Origin: Planococcus shixiaomingii | GTDB lineage: Bacteria; Bacillota; Bacilli; Bacillales_A; Planococcaceae | Direction: 5' to 3' | DNA length: 64,000 nt | NCBI RefSeq assembly: GCF_030413615.1 | Contig: NZ_CP129236.1 | Span: forward strand, 1,782,001-1,846,000 | Shown: in pieces, positions 1 to 8,482 of the stretch | Layout: each line of letters opens with the position of its first letter | Numbering within the stretch: the first letter of the stretch is position 1 | Translations under genes and position numbers: made by a program | Notes under the pieces: model-generated | The model's database searches: none | Seen by the model: the letters and a program-made list of their open reading frames with translations, nothing else | What the model was told of the DNA's origin: nothing

Positions 1-25
1 GGCGAAGCGAAGAGAAAAAAGTCAA

Positions 26-58
26 AAAGGCCGCAGATTTTATTGATCTGCGGCCTTT
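26..58. terminator. Strong hairpin terminator at window edge
   Basis: A perfect 13-bp stem (26-38 with 46-58) built around CCGCAGAT/ATCTGCGG with A-rich and T-containing flanks. It probably ends a gene lying to the left of the window. The stem is symmetric enough to work on either strand. Confidence 0.75.
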
Positions 59-446
59 CCAGTTCTATCCAGTGCACTCTATAACGATATGTAAAAACTA
101 CAGTACCAATCTTTGCGGGTAAGTAATCGCTTCCTTCAGGATTTTAAAATATACAAGTTCACCAACCCAATGACTTTCTGACTTAACCACGCTTGAAAAT
201 AACGATTTTAAATCTTATTTTATAAGGCTATAAGAAAAAGAGTTACCAAATGTCATTTTTCCATTTGCCACAACTTACCTTTTGATATACCCTTAACGTT
301 AATGAAGTTTGAATATTCAGTTATTTAAGATGCTGATGAATTTCCTTTGGCAGATATTCGAAGAAACTGGAAATAACGAATGGGTAAAGGTGCAACAGGT
401 TTAAATGAAGAAATTGTAAGGAACATTTTTAAGGGGGAGTTTTCTA

Positions 447-1415
447 ATGAAAGCCAGTGTCCACAAAAAGTACGGGTCACCGGAAGTTATGGAGCTCAGT
501 GAAGTAGAAAAACCGGTTCCTAAAGATGACGAAGTATTAGTGAAAGTTTATGCTACGACGGCAACAACCGGAGACTGCAGAGTACGCAGGGCTGATCCGT
601 TTGCGGTCCGGTTTTTCTATGGCATGAAAAAGCCAAAACTCGGCATATTGGGGACCGAATTTTCCGGAGAAGTGGAAGCGGCCGGGAAGAATGTACAGAC
701 ATTTAAAACAGGGGATTTGGTGTTTGGAGGAACCGGCACAAGCCTGGGCGCCAATGCCGAATACGTCTGTCTAAAAGAAAAAGGCGCCCTAGCACCAAAA
801 CCGTCGAACATGACATTTGAAGAAGCCGCTTCCGTTCCGTTCGGCGCTACCACTTCTTTATACTTTCTTAGCGATAAGGGGCATATTCAAAAAGGACAAA
901 GCGTACTTATCTACGGATCTTCCGGTTCATTGGGCACTTATGCGGTGCAGCTGGCCAAAGCCTTAGGAGCAGACGTTACGGCAGTCTGCAGCACGAGAAA
1001 CATCGAACTTGTAAAGTCATTGGGAGCCGACCGGGTGATTGATTACACCCAAGAGGACTTTACCAAAGCCGGTATAGCTTACGATTTGATATTTGATACA
1101 GTAGGCAAGACGTCGTTTTCTCAGTGCAGAAGGATGTTAAAGGAAAAAGGCGTCTATTTGGCCGCTGTAGCCGGGGTGCCGCAATACGCCCGGATGCTGT
1201 CGACTTCCGTTAGAGGCGGCAAGAAATTGAAGAGCGGCGTCGCCCCGATGCGCAAAGAGGACCTGCTGTATTTGAAAGAGTTGATCGAATCGGGAAAAGT
1301 GAAGTCAGTAATCGACAGAAGGTATCCATTGGATCAAGTTGCAGCTGCGCACAGCTACGTTGAAACAGGGCATAAACAAGGAAACGTAGTAATTTCAGTG
1401 ATACCGTATAATTGA
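447..1415 (+). CDS. NAD(P)-dependent MDR-family oxidoreductase, quinone-reductase-like
   Basis: A 322-residue medium-chain dehydrogenase/reductase of the zinc-free quinone oxidoreductase branch. Members use NAD(P)H to reduce quinones or activated double bonds in the cytosol; the substrate here is unknown. The N-terminal half is the GroES-like domain (FSGEVEAAGKNV near residue 75, then GDLVFG). The Rossmann dinucleotide-binding motif is YGSSGSLGTYAVQLAK near residue 155, and the typical ending KxVIDRRYPL...GNVVISV is present. The catalytic-zinc cysteine and histidine pattern of true alcohol dehydrogenases is absent. The ATG follows GGGGGAG at a good distance. It appears monocistronic and is a paralogue of the gene at 53620-54618. 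Confidence 0.85.
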   Translation: MKASVHKKYGSPEVMELSEVEKPVPKDDEVLVKVYATTATTGDCRVRRADPFAVRFFYGMKKPKLGILGTEFSGEVEAAGKNVQTFKTGDLVFGGTGTSLGANAEYVCLKEKGALAPKPSNMTFEEAASVPFGATTSLYFLSDKGHIQKGQSVLIYGSSGSLGTYAVQLAKALGADVTAVCSTRNIELVKSLGADRVIDYTQEDFTKAGIAYDLIFDTVGKTSFSQCRRMLKEKGVYLAAVAGVPQYARMLSTSVRGGKKLKSGVAPMRKEDLLYLKELIESGKVKSVIDRRYPLDQVAAAHSYVETGHKQGNVVISVIPYN

Positions 1416-2234
1416 TTTTGGTGCACGTGAAGACAAGTGATAAAAAGGTATTTCGTTTTTAAACATAGGCGGTGATCTTTTATCAAAACTAGGATTAAGA
1501 TATGCATAAAAGATACACACTTTCCTTAAGAGGGGGCGTGTATTTTTTACTTCAGATGAGGAGTGATAGAGGTTAACAACATTTAAGATACTAAATTTGC
1601 ATGGAGTCTGAGCAAACTCTCACAATTCTTCACAGAGTTTGAAAAAACGAATAGTTTCCAGGGAAGTGAAGAGTTTAATTAGTTTTCTGTTTAGCCTTAT
1701 TTTGTTGCACAATAAAGGTGTCTCATTCCTCTTCCTCCAATTCGTAAGAATGAAAAAGGTTTAAGGAAATAAATTCATTTTTTGTTGTTTATTTCATCTA
1801 ACTTCTTTTGCTTGCATGTCATAAAAAGATTACAAAAAAATGAATCATTTGTTTTGCCTGTTTTCCACTCCTTTCCAATTAGAATGGAAGTGAATTTCCA
1901 ACTCTCGTTACCTTTAGGGCATTATACCAGATGAATGGATCTTATTGCCTTGAAAATCCACAGATTTCCATTGAAGTATTGTACAAAATTGATAATCAAG
2001 CTAATAAATTTAGAGTATTCTGGAAATTTTTATTGCCAGCATTTGGTTGAAAGGCATATAATGAGGATGACAAAATACATAGAAAACTCGACAAACAATT
2101 GCAGTAAATCCAGAGAGCATCTGAAATAAGAGGAAAGGGATTGATTGTCCATATATGGATTGATTATTAACGGATAGCAATTGAACCGTATGGTTAGTGC
2201 CGCTCCATACTTAGTTTAGAAAGAAGGGGTCGCC
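1416..2234. other. Long intergenic region, no convincing gene
   Basis: About 820 bases without a supportable gene. A weak terminator-like dyad (ATACAC 1513-1518 with GTGTAT 1538-1543, then a T run) could end the upstream oxidoreductase transcript. A 64-codon frame at 1935-2129 has no ribosome binding site and a composition typical of chance AT-rich sequence. Confidence 0.5.
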
Positions 2235-3008
2235 ATGCCAACCGTTATGCAGTACGGGAAGATGGCATTGCTGGCAGCGAACTTAATGATTATTATGAAC
2301 CATGGGAACGCGTGTGACCGGATTAATGAGAGTACGGAGGAATTTCCATCGATGCAAGACCCTGTAAATGGTAGAACAGAGGGAATGGTGATACCACCTG
2401 CAGATGCCCCTGTACAGAAGAGTGAGGACTTGACATCTGCTAACGATATCGGGCCGATTACTCGTGAAACATTAAGTGAACGGGATTTTTATGTGACCTA
2501 TACCCATCCTGACATTCAGTATGCATTAACCCAATTCGATACCATCTGGACGTATTATATCGAACCGATTGCCCATCAGACGGATGGTTTGGATAAAGAA
2601 GGAAAGGTAGCGCAGCTGGATGAAGCCTACTTCTTGTATAGTGCGCTGAGCGAATATGTTTATAAAGAGGAGTTTCAAGAGGATACCGAAACAGCGGGCA
2701 CTCCAGATTTGCAAGAATTCAGGAAGCATTTCTCGGAAGCGTTCAATTCGCATATAGAGGCCGTTACCTTATTGAAGGAAGGGATACAGATGGGGGACGG
2801 GACAATTCAACACGAAGCTGTCCAATCCCGCGCCGAGAAAATCGAAGGGCATTGGGCGAAGAGTGCCTTTCTTATGGACAAAGCCTTTGAGTGTATCACC
2901 CGTTACGAAGGATCGTTGAATTTGCTTGCCGGAAATGAGGAAAATTGGTACCAAGCTTTTTACCGTTCAAACGGAAAAGACGGGGACACTAGATTTGTCT
3001 TGGAATGA
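2235..3008 (+). CDS. Exported protein of unknown function, first of a tandem paralogous pair
   Basis: A 257-residue protein I cannot assign to a family. The N-terminus has a short hydrophobic stretch (about residues 10-21) ending near Cys27 (GNAC). This resembles a lipoprotein signal but lacks the usual Leu/Val/Ile at -3. Residues 28-80 are polar and low in order. The C-terminal half holds a domain shared with the next gene: DFYVTYTHPDIQY (YTHP at 89-92), then IWTYY, then a helix-rich stretch and GDGT. AAGAAGGGG sits just before the ATG. The stretch around the start codon (GAAAGAAGG...CACCATG-like) resembles that of the following gene, so the duplication may include the upstream region. Confidence 0.7.
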   Translation: MPTVMQYGKMALLAANLMIIMNHGNACDRINESTEEFPSMQDPVNGRTEGMVIPPADAPVQKSEDLTSANDIGPITRETLSERDFYVTYTHPDIQYALTQFDTIWTYYIEPIAHQTDGLDKEGKVAQLDEAYFLYSALSEYVYKEEFQEDTETAGTPDLQEFRKHFSEAFNSHIEAVTLLKEGIQMGDGTIQHEAVQSRAEKIEGHWAKSAFLMDKAFECITRYEGSLNLLAGNEENWYQAFYRSNGKDGDTRFVLE

Positions 3009-3154
3009 TTGTAATAACTACCCGGCTTAAAGAAGTGAAACCAAGCAATTACACAGTCAAGATTTAAAGGGTCTATGGCGTCAATGGCAACTTAGAAGGT
3101 GCAGGGAAATGACTTTTCCCAGCATCACCATAAGTTTCGAAAGAAGGAATCACC

Positions 3155-4051
3155 ATGTCAATCAAGCGAAATATGCATTGGAAAAATAGCCAATTGCTTC
3201 TCGCTGCATTGAGCCTAGGAATTGTCAGTGGCTGCGCTTTCTCGACGCAAGAAAATGCAGTAGCCGCCACTCCTGACATCACCACAACCGCCAGAGAGCT
3301 TGCAGATCCAATCGGAACTGAAGTGGCGATACAAGAGCAAAATCATCCGACAGGAGTCATTCCTTCTCCTAGGAAAAAAAGCAATTCAAACCAGAAGTAC
3401 TATGATGCCCCTGGAAAAAACACATCGCCGAAGTCACAGTCACCGACACAACAAAGTCCAGCCCAAAAGCAACTGCCTTCCCCAGAAAAGCCTTCGGAAG
3501 AAAGCGATGGCACAAAAAGCGAAGTCCCTGCTCCTGCTTGTCCAGACCCGAATACCAGCATGAGCGACTTCGACTTTTTTATGACCTATACCCATCCAGC
3601 CATTGCGTATTTCTCGAACAAGTTCAGCCGCATTTGGGAAACTTATTGGGGGGACTTGTTTCATGAAGGGCGTATTGCAAAGTACCAGCGAGGACCTGAC
3701 TATGCGGCCAGCATGGAAGTGTTGATTTTGGAATATGAAGAGCTGCGCAGATATGTACGAAGCATGGTTTTCCAGGACTCGACCGAGAACATCAAGCATT
3801 TGTACGACTTCGAATTTTCAGCGGATTCGGCCATCAAACTCAGGACCGCGGCTGCGGAAAAATTACTGGCAGCACTTCAAACAGGAGACGGAACACTGAC
3901 TTCGCCTGAAGTGGCGGAAATCGAGGGGGATCTTCGCCAAATGCTCACATGGGCGGACTATGAAGCTGGGCAGTTGCTGACTGCTTATCTCAACTATATC
4001 GGGCCTTGGGTGATACCGGGTTCAAATACTGAATCCTATATCACTTATTGA
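3155..4051 (+). CDS. Lipoprotein of unknown function, second of a tandem paralogous pair
   Basis: A 298-residue predicted lipoprotein. It has a basic N-terminus, a hydrophobic core and the lipobox IVSGC with Cys27, the same residue number as the Cys in the preceding paralogue. A Pro/Ser/Gln/Lys-rich linker (about 60-130) looks like a wall- or matrix-spanning spacer. The C-terminal domain carries DFFMTYTHPAIAY (YTHP 145-148), IWETYW, a polar helical region and QTGDGTL, matching the preceding protein. Two Trp/Tyr-rich helices follow. Start is ATG after GAAAGAAGGAA. A terminator follows at 4073-4120. The role is unknown; surface location is inferred from the lipobox. Confidence 0.75.
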   Translation: MSIKRNMHWKNSQLLLAALSLGIVSGCAFSTQENAVAATPDITTTARELADPIGTEVAIQEQNHPTGVIPSPRKKSNSNQKYYDAPGKNTSPKSQSPTQQSPAQKQLPSPEKPSEESDGTKSEVPAPACPDPNTSMSDFDFFMTYTHPAIAYFSNKFSRIWETYWGDLFHEGRIAKYQRGPDYAASMEVLILEYEELRRYVRSMVFQDSTENIKHLYDFEFSADSAIKLRTAAAEKLLAALQTGDGTLTSPEVAEIEGDLRQMLTWADYEAGQLLTAYLNYIGPWVIPGSNTESYITY

Positions 4052-4072
4052 TAAAAACATAGAGCGCTTCTT

Positions 4073-4120
4073 AAAGAGAGTCATTTTAGCTAGTCCGATT
4101 AGCGAAAAGGACTCTTTTTT
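4073..4120 (+). terminator. Rho-independent terminator after the paired exported proteins
   Basis: AGAGTC (4077-4082) pairs with GACTCT (4110-4115), extended by flanking AAA/TTT pairs, and is followed by a T run. It lies 22 bases after the stop of the second lipoprotein gene. Confidence 0.7.
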
Positions 4121-4174
4121 GCTTGGACACTTGCGGTTTCTATTAATAAGCTTTTTCTTTTTGAAATATAAAAA

Positions 4175-4201
4175 TTCCACACAACATAGAGTTGTGCGGA
4201 A
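4175..4201 (-). terminator. Terminator of the cytosine-deaminase-like gene
   Basis: A dyad of 11 bp (4175-4185 with 4191-4201, one mismatch) with a 5-base loop. On the minus strand the hairpin is followed by TTTTTATATTTC. It lies about 30 bases past the stop codon at 4234. Confidence 0.75.
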
Positions 4202-4233
4202 TACAGGTATTTTAGCATAAGGTAGAAAGGTTA

Positions 4234-5484
4234 TTAGCGTTTAAGAAAATCGATTTCAAGTTCGTTTTTTCGGGGTTCGCGCTTAAAAAGGTATTCGCCA
4301 TTTCGAACAGATGCCAGGACTTCTGCGCGTTCACGAATTGCTTCATAAGCATCTTGTGCATCCAAAATGATGAAGTTCGCTGGTTTTCCTGCTTCAATCC
4401 CATACTCATCGTTAACTCGCATAAGGTTTGCACCGTTGTAGGTAATGAGATCGAAAGCCTTATTGATTTCATCAATGTGGGTGTAATGTGCCAAATGAAT
4501 TCCGTTATCTAAAATATTCATCATATTTCCATTTCCTAACGGATACCAGTAATCCGCAATGGAATCTTGGGCAAACGCCACTGTATTCCCGTTATTTAAC
4601 AGCTCTTTTACTCGCGTTAAGCCGCGCCGTTTAGGATAAGTATCGCCTCGTCCCTGTAAATGGGCGTTTTCAGTCGGACAAGAGATAAAGTTGATTTTCG
4701 ATTCTTTAAATAAACCTAACATTTTATTTGCATAACTGTTATCAACTGAACCAAAGCTGCAAGTATGGCTCGCTGTTGTGTACTCTCCGTAGTTTTCTTC
4801 CATTACCAGCGCATTTAGCACTTCCAAAAACCGGCTATTAGGATCGTCGTTTTCGTCGCAGTGAATATCTATCATCACGTTATATTTCTTTGCCATGTTA
4901 ACGATGCGCTTTAACGATTCCACGCCATGTTCATAGGAAATTTCAAAGTGTGGGATTCCTCCTGCTACGTCCGCGCCCATTTTAAGCGCTTCTTCCATCA
5001 ACTGTTCCGCACCTTTAAATCTGAAGAATCCTTCTTGAGGAAATGCCACAAGTTGCAATGTCACGACATCTTTCAGTTCTTCACGCAATTGGATCAAAGC
5101 CTTCATCCCGGTTAAATTAGGATCAGTTATATCTACATGAGTCCGAATAAATTGCACTCCATGGCTTACTTCTTTCTGAATTCCTTCTAGAGCACGCTTA
5201 CGAACTATTTCTTCAGTCAAAGACTTCTTGTTGTCGCTCCAGCGCTGGATGCCTTCAAATAACGTACCCGAAACATTGGCATTTCCTTCGCCGAGCCCTG
5301 AAAAGATGTAATCCAGGTGTAAATGTGGATCCACATATGGAGGCAATACTAAACGGCCCTGCAGATCAATCACTTCATCAGCATGGTCTAAATCATTGCC
5401 AATTGCTTTGAAAAGATTATCTTCCACTAAAATTTCATGAGATTCCGGGTCGCTGTAAATCGACGCGTTTACAAATTTCTTCAT
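4234..5484 (-). CDS. codA: Cytosine deaminase-like metal-dependent amidohydrolase
   Basis: A cytosolic amidohydrolase-superfamily enzyme of about 416 residues, closest by eye to cytosine deaminase (cytosine to uracil, pyrimidine salvage). Metal-site motifs are in order: DPHLHLD (His54/His56), IDIHCDEND (His and Glu), ASHTCSFG, and the FAQDSIADYW segment that holds the catalytic Asp. Conserved blocks include GTLFEGIQRW, FIRTHVDITD, VAFPQEG, LQGRGDTYPKRRGLTRVKELL and WYPLGNGNMM. The reading frame extends upstream to an ATG at 5493, but AAAGGAG then lies only 2 bases before it. The ATG at 5484 has 11-base spacing and is preferred. In E. coli CodA the Asp is preceded by His (GHDD); here it is Gln (AQDS), so a related substrate such as another ring amide is possible. 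Confidence 0.8.
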   Translation of the reverse strand: MKKFVNASIYSDPESHEILVEDNLFKAIGNDLDHADEVIDLQGRLVLPPYVDPHLHLDYIFSGLGEGNANVSGTLFEGIQRWSDNKKSLTEEIVRKRALEGIQKEVSHGVQFIRTHVDITDPNLTGMKALIQLREELKDVVTLQLVAFPQEGFFRFKGAEQLMEEALKMGADVAGGIPHFEISYEHGVESLKRIVNMAKKYNVMIDIHCDENDDPNSRFLEVLNALVMEENYGEYTTASHTCSFGSVDNSYANKMLGLFKESKINFISCPTENAHLQGRGDTYPKRRGLTRVKELLNNGNTVAFAQDSIADYWYPLGNGNMMNILDNGIHLAHYTHIDEINKAFDLITYNGANLMRVNDEYGIEAGKPANFIILDAQDAYEAIRERAEVLASVRNGEYLFKREPRKNELEIDFLKR

Positions 5485-5627
5485 ATATACCATAACTCCT
5501 TTTCATCATATTTCTATCCAGCTTATCAGAGATTTTCACTATGCATCAATTTACTCGCTTATTAATAAAGGGGTTTTACAAAGATTAGGAGAATTGGTAT
5601 GAAAAGATGAAGAAAAGAGGAGAAAAA

Positions 5628-5744
5628 ATGGGTTGGATGATTATTGTTGTATTAGGATTTTTGCCGATTTTTTATCGAATTCATTCACGATTAACTTATC
5701 TTGAAGATGAAGTAAGAAGATTGACAGCCGAAAAAGACTTATAG
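5628..5744 (+). CDS. Small membrane protein, 38 residues
   Basis: A short frame starting ATG at 5628, 5 bases after AGAGGAG. The product begins MGWMIIVVLGFLPIFYRIHS, a single membrane helix, and continues into a charged heptad-like tail (LTYLEDEVRRLTAEKDL). This layout suits a small membrane-anchored coiled-coil peptide. A longer start at 5607 in the same frame has poorer ribosome binding. Function unknown. It is divergent from the amidohydrolase gene and is followed after 150 bases by a double hairpin. Confidence 0.6.
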   Translation: MGWMIIVVLGFLPIFYRIHSRLTYLEDEVRRLTAEKDL

Positions 5745-5896
5745 GGTTGAATAATCGGATTGCGATTATTTATCAGTTCAAAGACTTTCAAAATATCCGC
5801 GTTTGAGTGATTTCTAGTAAGTGGTTGCTGCAAATCTCCAATGCTCGAAGTCGTACAACAAAAAACCAAGAGTACCTACCGGAACAAACTGAAAAT

Positions 5897-5979
5897 CACA
5901 TGCCTTTATGGCATGTGAATACTGTAGCAGAGGAACATCAACGTTCTTGAAACGTTGATGTTCCTCTGCTTTTTTTTTA
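5897..5979 (+). other. Two consecutive hairpins, the second a very strong terminator
   Basis: The first hairpin pairs CACATGCC (5897-5904) with GGCATGTG (5910-5917). The second is a perfect 20-bp stem (5926-5945 with 5951-5970) with a 5-base loop, followed by nine T. No large gene lies immediately upstream. This could be the end of the transcript from 5628-5744 or the 3' part of an independent small RNA. Confidence 0.6.
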
Positions 5980-6206
5980 CACATAGAATCACAGGTCCTT
6001 ATGGTGGAGAAATAACTTATAGATAGGAATGTCCTAATTTTTTAAAAAACTCCCCACAGAAAAGAATGTAACAAAGCACCAACAAAATTACTAATTATTA
6101 CATTTAAATTTCTATACTGTTAAATACAAACAAAATGAGGTTATCCTTAATTCTAGGTGGTAAGTAGAGAAGGTAAGACAAAAAGCATTAAGAGGAGGAA
6201 GGAATT

Positions 6207-6743
6207 TTGAAAAAATCACTTTTAAAAATTACTGCTCCAGCATTAGCCATCGGTCTTGCATTTTCCGTACAGGGCGGTGCATTAGCTCATAGCCCAAATG
6301 CGTCGGCGCAAGGTAAAGCAAACGCAAATTCGGAAGTTAAAGTAAATCATGTCCCTTCTCAAATTAAGGTAGTGAAAATTGATAAACGACTGGCACCCGT
6401 GGAAAAGCGGTTGGCATCAGTGAATAGTGAGCTTTCTCAAATCGTAACTATACTAAGCACTAAAGAGAGTTTAACGCTTGAAGAATTTTCTTATTACGAG
6501 GATCGAATAAAAGGTCTCAACAATCGACTGAAAGCTTCTACCAATCAATTAAATGCAGTTTCCAAGAAATTAGGAAGCGGCTCTTCAGCTGTAGTGGAGG
6601 TTAAATTGGGTATCTCTGGTTCAAAAGGAGCTATTACTGAAGCTCAAACTTTATTGAAGTCCATCCCAATTGTAGCTGCTCCACCTGAAACAGAGGTGCC
6701 AATAGAAACAGACGTACCAGCAGAATCACCGGTTACACCATAA
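6207..6743 (+). CDS. Secreted helical protein with acidic Pro-rich tail
   Basis: A 178-residue protein with a classic signal peptide (KKSLLK, hydrophobic 10-26, probable cleavage after ALA near residue 27). The mature part is helical with coiled-coil character (RLAPVEKRLASVNSELSQI, then YEDRIKGLNNRL). It ends in a low-complexity tail of Pro, Glu, Thr and Val (ETEVPIETDVPAESPVTP). No LPxTG or membrane anchor is visible, so release or passive wall association is inferred. Start is TTG at 6207 after AGAGGAGGAAGG. The family is not recognised. A terminator follows at 6782. Confidence 0.75.
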   Translation: MKKSLLKITAPALAIGLAFSVQGGALAHSPNASAQGKANANSEVKVNHVPSQIKVVKIDKRLAPVEKRLASVNSELSQIVTILSTKESLTLEEFSYYEDRIKGLNNRLKASTNQLNAVSKKLGSGSSAVVEVKLGISGSKGAITEAQTLLKSIPIVAAPPETEVPIETDVPAESPVTP

Positions 6744-6781
6744 ACTTTTACATCGTTAATAAAATGAGGGAATTTGAATAC

Positions 6782-6828
6782 AAAGCTCTTCTTCTTGCTG
6801 CTCAGGGAGAAGGGCTTTTTTTTTTGAA
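6782..6828 (+). terminator. Terminator of the secreted-protein gene
   Basis: An 11-bp stem (6782-6792 with 6808-6818, one G-U pair) followed by a T run, 38 bases after the stop codon. Confidence 0.75.
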
Positions 6829-6887
6829 ATAATTCGCTTGTTTTAAGAGTTTCTCACTCACTATAAACTTATATGAAATTTGAAAAT

Positions 6888-6922
6888 TTGAAGTTATCGC
6901 CATACAATCTTATAATTGTATG
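6888..6922 (+). promoter_or_regulatory. Promoter with overlapping palindromic operator for the MocR gene
   Basis: TTGAAG (6888-6893) and TATAAT (6911-6916) are separated by 17 bases, a good sigma-A promoter. CATACAA (6901-6907) and TTGTATG (6916-6922) form a dyad around the -10 element. The same arms recur after the gene at 8359-8382. Autoregulation by the MocR protein is inferred. Confidence 0.65.
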
Positions 6923-6939
6923 AAAAAAGGATGGGAACT

Positions 6940-8322
6940 ATGCCGGTAAACTCGTTTGAGAATTATCCAATGACCTGGAAACCCACAGTCAATCGGGAAG
7001 AACGTCCGATTTATCAGGCTTTGGCGAAGCAATTGGAAGAAGCCGTTATTGAGGGTCATTTAGTACCTGGCACAAAACTTCCGCCGCAGCGGGAGCTAGC
7101 AGATTACTTAGAAGTGAACTTGAGCACGATTTCAAAAGCGTTTAAAGTAGCCGAGTTGAAAGGGCTCATCAGCGCAACTGTCGGGAGTGGTACATATGTT
7201 TCTTATGATGCAGTTTCGAATGCTTATTTGCTGGGAGAAGAAAAACCGAAGCATATGATTGAAATGGGGGCTATGTTGACGGACCGGGTGTCATACGGGC
7301 CGCTCTATGACCTGCTGCAGACCATGCTGCAAGAATCCGATTGTGCCAGATGGTTCGGGTATGGCCGACCGGGTGATACGGTTTGGCAAAAAGATGCCGG
7401 CGTCAAACTGATGAACTATGCCGGTATAGAAACGACGAGGGAACAAATTTTACTGGCAAATGGTGGACAAAATGCCATTACTGCGACTCTTGCCGGACTT
7501 TGCAGGCATGGCGATCGGATTGGTGTCGATCACCATACTTATCCAGGCTTAAAAACAGCCGCGGCGATGCTCGGCATCCAGCTTGTGCCGATTCGGTCAG
7601 AAGGGGATGAAATGAATCCGGAAGCGTTGCTATATGCATGTAAAAATGAAAACATTAAAGGGTTGTACCTAATTCCGGATTACCAAAATCCCATGACGTA
7701 TACCATGAGTGTTGAGACCCGCAAATCGATTGCAGAAATTGCCGTACAGCATGATTTATTCATCATTGAAAATGGCATGTTCCATCTTCTCCAAGATGAA
7801 CTGCTGCCAGCAGTTGCAACGTTTGCTCCTGAGCGAACGATTTATGTCGCCAGTTTATCGAAGACAATGGCCCCCGGACTTCGTCTAGCGTACGCGGCTG
7901 TTCCTCTGAAATACCTGGATCCGGTTAAGAAAGCCCTCTATAATTTGAATATTTCCGTGTCGCCGCTTTTTGCGGAATTGGCGGCACGAGCCATCGTCTC
8001 AAAAGGGTTTGAACAGATGGTGGCCTTCCATAAAGAGGAAACAAAAGCTCGTAATCGGTTAGTTGATAAGTATTTAGGTAAGGAAAACTGTTTAGGCGGG
8101 AACTCCGGGATTTTTCGCTGGTTGCATTTGCCCAGTTCATTTACTGGGGATCAATTTGAACAGTTGGCTTCTGCACAAGGAGTCGAAGTTTACAGTGGAG
8201 GCCGATTTGCAGTTGGCAATGTAGTTCCTGCAAATGCCGTACGATTAGCCATTTGTGCGCCAGAGACGCGCGAAGAACTTGAAAAAGGGCTTATCATCCT
8301 CAAAGAGATGCTTGCAGTGTAA
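6940..8322 (+). CDS. MocR-type regulator: GntR winged helix fused to aminotransferase-like domain
   Basis: A 460-residue MocR/PdxR-family transcription factor. Residues about 18-85 form the GntR winged helix (PIYQALAKQLEEAVIEGHLVPGTKLPPQRELADYL...STISKAF). The rest is a class-I aminotransferase fold, with PDYQNPM and the PLP-binding Lys308 in ASLSKTMAPGLRLAYA. Such proteins sense PLP or an amine/amino-acid ligand and normally control a linked gene. The frame is open upstream to a TTG inside the -10 region. The ATG at 6940 with AAAAAAGG upstream and a TSS near 6923 is chosen. The EamA exporter downstream is the likely target. Confidence 0.85.
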   Translation: MPVNSFENYPMTWKPTVNREERPIYQALAKQLEEAVIEGHLVPGTKLPPQRELADYLEVNLSTISKAFKVAELKGLISATVGSGTYVSYDAVSNAYLLGEEKPKHMIEMGAMLTDRVSYGPLYDLLQTMLQESDCARWFGYGRPGDTVWQKDAGVKLMNYAGIETTREQILLANGGQNAITATLAGLCRHGDRIGVDHHTYPGLKTAAAMLGIQLVPIRSEGDEMNPEALLYACKNENIKGLYLIPDYQNPMTYTMSVETRKSIAEIAVQHDLFIIENGMFHLLQDELLPAVATFAPERTIYVASLSKTMAPGLRLAYAAVPLKYLDPVKKALYNLNISVSPLFAELAARAIVSKGFEQMVAFHKEETKARNRLVDKYLGKENCLGGNSGIFRWLHLPSSFTGDQFEQLASAQGVEVYSGGRFAVGNVVPANAVRLAICAPETREELEKGLIILKEMLAV

Positions 8323-8357
8323 GAACACCTCCTTTCTAGTTCTTCATAATATTGTTT

Positions 8358-8389
8358 GCCATACAATTATAATATTGTATGGCTTTTTT
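8358..8389 (+). terminator. Terminator whose stem repeats the MocR operator
   Basis: GCCATACAAT (8358-8367) pairs with ATTGTATGGC (8374-8383) around a TATAAT loop, followed by six T. The arms match the dyad at 6901-6922. It may be a terminator, an operator for the downstream EamA gene, or both. Confidence 0.65.
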
Positions 8390-8482
8390 GTGCGTGCTAC
8401 GATTAAAGCACCTTAATCGAATCCTTAAATATGCTGATTAAGAACCCGTAAGGCTGAACCTAGCAAGGAGGAGGCGTAGAAA

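Noticed and set aside
1935..2129. 64-codon frame in the intergenic region after the first oxidoreductase
   Set aside because: No ribosome binding site, AT-rich chance composition, no motif.
5607..5627. Earlier in-frame ATG of the 38-residue membrane protein
   Set aside because: The ribosome binding site AGAGGAG lies after it and points to the ATG at 5628.
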